Source: Winogradskyella endarachnes
Lineage (GTDB): Bacteria; Bacteroidota; Bacteroidia; Flavobacteriales; Flavobacteriaceae
Assembly (NCBI RefSeq): GCF_009741275.1
Contig: NZ_WOWS01000001.1
Span: forward strand, 310,001 to 374,000
Reading direction: 5' to 3'
Length of the DNA stretch: 64,000 nucleotides
The number at the start of each line of letters is the position of its first letter. Position 1 is the first letter of the stretch. This document shows, piece after piece, positions 61,394 to 64,000 of this stretch. The notes under the pieces were generated by a model. That model had not been told where the DNA came from. It made no database searches and saw only the letters and a program-made list of their open reading frames with translations. The position numbers were made by a program, and so were the translations under genes.

Positions 61394-61441
61394 ATTGTAA
61401 CAATAATACCTGTTGGGTTTTTGAAACCTTATAGGATTTTT

Positions 61442-62299
61442 TTAAAGTACCATGTTTTCGATTGGGCAAACTAAGATGCCTTCTGCACCATTAGCTTTTA
61501 ATTCATCAATAATTTCCCAAAAATCATTCTTGTTAATTACGGAGTGTACAGAACTCCAACCTTCAGTAGCTAAAGGTAAAACCGTTGGGCTTTTCATTCC
61601 TGGTAATAGGTTAATGATTTCTTCAAGCTTATTGTTAGGCGCATTTAATAACACATATTTACTATTTCTCCCCTTTAAGACAGATTTTAAACGGAATTGA
61701 ATTTTATCAATTAATGTTTGGTTTTCTTCAGAAATTAATGGCGACGTTGCTAAAACCGCTTCGGACTTTAATAAAACATCAATTTCTTTGAGTCCGTTTT
61801 TAAATAAGGTACTTCCACTAGAGACGATATCGCAAATTCCGTCTGCTAAACCAATATTTGGTGCAATTTCTACAGAACCATTAATGATGTGTAAATTTGC
61901 TTTAACACCAGCTTTATCTAAGAACTGATTTACTGTATTTGGATACGAAGTTGCAATACGCTTACCATCTAAATCCTTTAAACTCGTTGCTTTAGAAGAT
62001 TTTGGCACTGCAATAGACACTTTACATTTAGAAAAACCTAAACGCTCTACTATAGTTAAATCCTTACCTTTTTCTATTAAAACATTTTCTCCAATAATAG
62101 CTGCATCTACCACGCCGTCTCTTAAATATTGAGGAATATCGCCATTTCTTAAGTAAAACACTTCTAACGGAAAATTACGTGCCGACGCTTTAAGTTGGTC
62201 TTTACCGTTGTCTACAGAAATTCCGATTTCTTTTAAAATTCTCATGGAGTCTTCATTAAGACGTCCTGATTTTTGAACTGCAATTTTTAGTTTATTCAT
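61442..62299 (-). CDS. hisG: ATP phosphoribosyltransferase (long form)
   Basis: A 285-residue HisG, the long form with a C-terminal regulatory ACT-like domain. It starts MNKLKIAVQKSGRLNEDSM and has the PRPP-binding loop GLADGICDIVSSGSTLFKNG. The regulatory part lies near residues 210-285 (PGMKSPTVLPLATEGWSSVH). The first enzyme of the pathway, it condenses ATP and PRPP and is normally inhibited by histidine. First gene of the operon, behind a leader peptide and attenuator, so regulated at both enzyme and transcription level. Confidence 0.95.
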   Translation of the reverse strand: MNKLKIAVQKSGRLNEDSMRILKEIGISVDNGKDQLKASARNFPLEVFYLRNGDIPQYLRDGVVDAAIIGENVLIEKGKDLTIVERLGFSKCKVSIAVPKSSKATSLKDLDGKRIATSYPNTVNQFLDKAGVKANLHIINGSVEIAPNIGLADGICDIVSSGSTLFKNGLKEIDVLLKSEAVLATSPLISEENQTLIDKIQFRLKSVLKGRNSKYVLLNAPNNKLEEIINLLPGMKSPTVLPLATEGWSSVHSVINKNDFWEIIDELKANGAEGILVCPIENMVL

Positions 62300-62363
62300 A
62301 ATATTTCCTGAGAAAGCAGGAATCTTTTGTTTTATGTCTAAGAATTTCTGAGTTTAATAAATA

Positions 62364-62397
62364 AAAAACCCGCTTGAAATTCTCAAACGGGTTTTTA
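62364..62397 (-). terminator. Attenuator-like terminator in the his leader
   Basis: AACCCG/CGGGTT plus TTGA/TCAA arms form a stable hairpin with one bulge, followed on the minus strand by a T-run. It lies 31 bp after the leader-peptide stop and 65 bp before hisG. The segment TTGAAATTATTCAA (62407-62420) shares CTTGAAATT with the terminator arm and could form an alternative, antiterminating pairing. Confidence 0.8.
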
Positions 62398-62427
62398 AAA
62401 TATATCTTGAAATTATTCAATACAAAT

Positions 62428-62481
62428 TCACCTCGCTTGACTGCCAGTATGAAAATGATGATGTAATTGAATAAATGTCAT
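62428..62481 (-). CDS. Histidine operon leader peptide
   Basis: A 17-codon ORF, MTFIQLHHHFHTGSQAR, ending in TGA. Four of 17 codons are His, three consecutive and all CAT, directly ahead of a terminator and hisG. In his attenuation, ribosome stalling at the His codons when charged tRNA-His is scarce blocks the terminator and lets transcription proceed. The ORF is too short for ordinary gene finding. A -7-like element lies just upstream. Function is inferred from position, codon content and the following terminator. Confidence 0.85.
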   Translation of the reverse strand: MTFIQLHHHFHTGSQAR

Positions 62482-62498
62482 GTTTCTGTTTCTTAATA

Positions 62499-62506
62499 CA
62501 AAGATT
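62499..62506 (-). promoter_or_regulatory. Candidate -7 element of the his operon promoter
   Basis: AATCTTTG on the minus strand differs from TAnnTTTG in one position and lies 17 bp before the leader ATG. No clear -33 element. Confidence 0.4.
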
Positions 62507-62586
62507 GTGAAATAATATTTTGAAATCCTAATTAATAAATAAAAAATTTACATTTTTAAGAAATAATTAATATTTCAACTTATTCT

Positions 62587-63399
62587 TTATTGATTTCCTA
62601 AAATAATTGGCATTCCACTTTCTCCAGAGCCAATAATTATAGTTTTACTATTTGGAGATTCTGATAATTTAACCGTAGCTTCAATACCTTTATCTTGAAG
62701 AATTTTATCTGTAAGCGACGCACTTAATATTTTATTAGCATCTGCTTTTCCTTGCGCTTCAATGATTACTTTTTCTGCCTCTTTCTTTGCCGTGACTAGC
62801 CTAAACTCATACTCTAAAGACTCTTGCTCTTGCTTTAGTTTTCGCTCAATCGCATCTTTTATTGTTGTAGGTAACTTTACATTTTCTACTAAAACACGTT
62901 TAACGTTTACAAATTGTCCATCGAGTTCATTTCTAACTTCTTCTAAGATTTCTAGCTCAATAATATCTCTTTTACTAGAATATAATTGCTCTGGTGTGTA
63001 ACGACCAACCACACTTTTGGCAGCTGCATTAATGGCAGGATTTAGTAATTCTTCTATATAATCTTCACCTTTAGTTTGAATTAACTTTCCCAGGTTCTTA
63101 TATTCGGGCTCAAACCAAATAGTCCCACTTACGGTAATATCTAATCCGTTTACAGATAGTACATTCATGTTTTCAGAAATAGACTGCTGTCTTACTTTTT
63201 TAACAATCATATCATTCCAAGGTGCTACAATATGAAAGCCCTCTCCATAAGTTCTTTCTGTATTTATACCATCTCCTAAAGGCTCAAATAAAACACCACC
63301 TTCTCCAGGTCCAATAGTTACTGCTGATTTTGCCACTAAAATGACGAGAATTATAATTCCGATTAAAATCGGCAATCCAACTTTAGGTAATTTTTCCAT
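62587..63399 (-). CDS. Prohibitin/SPFH-family membrane protein
   Basis: A 270-residue protein with an N-terminal membrane anchor (residues 9-27), an SPFH/band 7 domain (SAVTIGPGEGGVLFEPLG, FHIVAPWNDMIVKKVRQQS, TIWFEPEYKNL) and a long coiled-coil segment with DAIERKLKQEQESLEYEFR and KKEAEKVIIEAQGKADANKI. Prohibitin-like proteins assemble into membrane rings and modulate proteases such as FtsH. It lies 105 bp upstream of the his leader on the same strand and 17 bp behind the partial gene at the window end, so it is cotranscribed with that gene. Confidence 0.9.
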   Translation of the reverse strand: MEKLPKVGLPILIGIIILVILVAKSAVTIGPGEGGVLFEPLGDGINTERTYGEGFHIVAPWNDMIVKKVRQQSISENMNVLSVNGLDITVSGTIWFEPEYKNLGKLIQTKGEDYIEELLNPAINAAAKSVVGRYTPEQLYSSKRDIIELEILEEVRNELDGQFVNVKRVLVENVKLPTTIKDAIERKLKQEQESLEYEFRLVTAKKEAEKVIIEAQGKADANKILSASLTDKILQDKGIEATVKLSESPNSKTIIIGSGESGMPIILGNQ

Positions 63400-63416
63400 G
63401 TTTATTATATATTAGC

Positions 63417-64000
63417 TTAAATTAGTCCGTTGTATTTTCTAATAAACCACTCCGCAAAAAGGCTTAAAACGATAATGCCAAGTAGATATTTCCAATCTAT
63501 CAAAGGTACGATATTTTTAGTGCTTTTTTGTATAGTTGCATAGCGTTTATCTTTGAGAAGATGTTCTATTAATAATTGCGATTGATTTGTAAAGTACGCC
63601 TCTCCATCACTATTATAAGCCAAAGCTTTTAACTTTGTAATGTCTGCGTTTAAAAACTGCTGCTCCACATTATATTCTAAAATTTGAAAACTTCCAGATG
63701 TTGCTACAGATTCTGAATTATGTTTTATCGTAAAATCATACAAACCAGAATTAATACCACTTAAATCTACGGTGTAATTACCATTATTAAGTAATAGAGG
63801 CACCTCTCTTATACTCTCGTCATTTTTATTTTTTAAAATGATGCTAAGCGAAGCGGAATTATCAAACTCAAAATTCTTATTAAAATATTGCGCTGAAATT
63901 ATGACGTCATCAATGCCATTATAAAACGATTTGTAATCAATATTGATACGTTTTCTTTTTTTATTAGAGCTTAAATATTGAACAAGTTTATTAATGAATT
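63417..64000 (-). CDS. Large membrane protein, C-terminal part (BatA/VWA-like; 5' end outside window)
   Basis: The frame is open to the window edge (first complete codon at 63998), so the apparent start at 63803 (GTG) is internal. About 193 residues are visible: beta-sandwich-like sequence (INIDYKSFYNGIDDVIISAQ, NSASLSIILKNKNDES), then ITKLKALAYNSDGEAYF and a final transmembrane helix with LLGIIVLSLFAEWFIRKYNG. This matches the C-termini of large flavobacterial membrane proteins related to BatA/VWA-domain proteins; the VWA domain itself would be outside. Family call moderate. Confidence 0.72.
   Translation of the reverse strand, partial: FINKLVQYLSSNKKRKRINIDYKSFYNGIDDVIISAQYFNKNFEFDNSASLSIILKNKNDESIREVPLLLNNGNYTVDLSGINSGLYDFTIKHNSESVATSGSFQILEYNVEQQFLNADITKLKALAYNSDGEAYFTNQSQLLIEHLLKDKRYATIQKSTKNIVPLIDWKYLLGIIVLSLFAEWFIRKYNGLI

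Noticed and set aside
63417..63803. Complete 128-residue protein at the window end
   Set aside because: The frame stays open to the window edge with family-like sequence, so this is the C-terminus of a larger protein and the GTG at 63803 is internal.

Overview
The window comes from a low-GC marine member of the Flavobacteriaceae (phylum Bacteroidota). The evidence is three proteins with type IX secretion (T9SS) C-terminal sorting domains, many TonB-dependent receptors and lipoproteins, a FecI/FecR system, TAnnTTTG-type promoter elements, a PL6 alginate lyase, DUF4251/DUF4625/DUF6090 families and palindromic intergenic repeats of flavobacterial type. I saw no tRNA, rRNA, CRISPR array, insertion sequence or prophage.

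Layout. 1-3.6 kb: the end of a sensor histidine kinase, pfkB and a T9SS surface protein with thrombospondin-type repeats. 3.6-10.5 kb: an envelope module made of a vanadium-dependent haloperoxidase lipoprotein, a TonB receptor, FecR, an ECF sigma factor and a di-haem cytochrome c peroxidase. The haloperoxidase and peroxidase genes share an almost identical promoter-like sequence with identical spacing, probably the target of the adjacent sigma factor. 10.5-15 kb: a TetR regulator with a DUF962 protein, a thioredoxin-like protein, and a T9SS alginate lyase behind a perfect palindromic operator.

15.2-27.6 kb is the most interesting part. A Fur-family regulator (probably Zur) diverges from a single-strand run of about 12 kb. 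Two adjacent inverted repeats lie between them and one overlaps the -33 element. The run encodes a His/Cys small protein, a TonB receptor, two His-rich DUF4625 lipoproteins, a MerC-like membrane protein, GTP cyclohydrolase I, an LCIB-like (theta-type) carbonic anhydrase homologue, an unrecognised protein, a COG0523 GTPase, an ABC ATPase broken by one in-frame stop, a permease with a His-rich loop, a secreted CxxC protein and a Tat-exported alkaline phosphatase. A terminator closes it. I read this as a zinc-starvation operon combining zinc capture, zinc allocation (COG0523 with FolE) and zinc enzymes.

27.8-54 kb is mostly housekeeping and envelope functions: a frameshifted DUF6090 pseudogene, YihY, LpxD, two helicases, an atypical SDR protein, an M23/LysM peptidase, topoisomerase III (TTG start), an alpha-carbonic anhydrase, a fasciclin protein preceded by a heptanucleotide microsatellite, a metalloprotease, two MscS channels, TruA and a T9SS surface protein. 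54.4-62.5 kb is a complete histidine operon on the minus strand (hisG-D-C-B-H-A-F-IE). It is headed by a leader peptide with HHHFH and an attenuator-like terminator, and its spacers are full of palindromic repeats. Two repeats have entered the reading frames of hisH and hisA, and a GIY-YIG nuclease gene bracketed by inverted repeat copies sits between those genes. The window ends with a prohibitin-like protein and the C-terminus of a large membrane protein.
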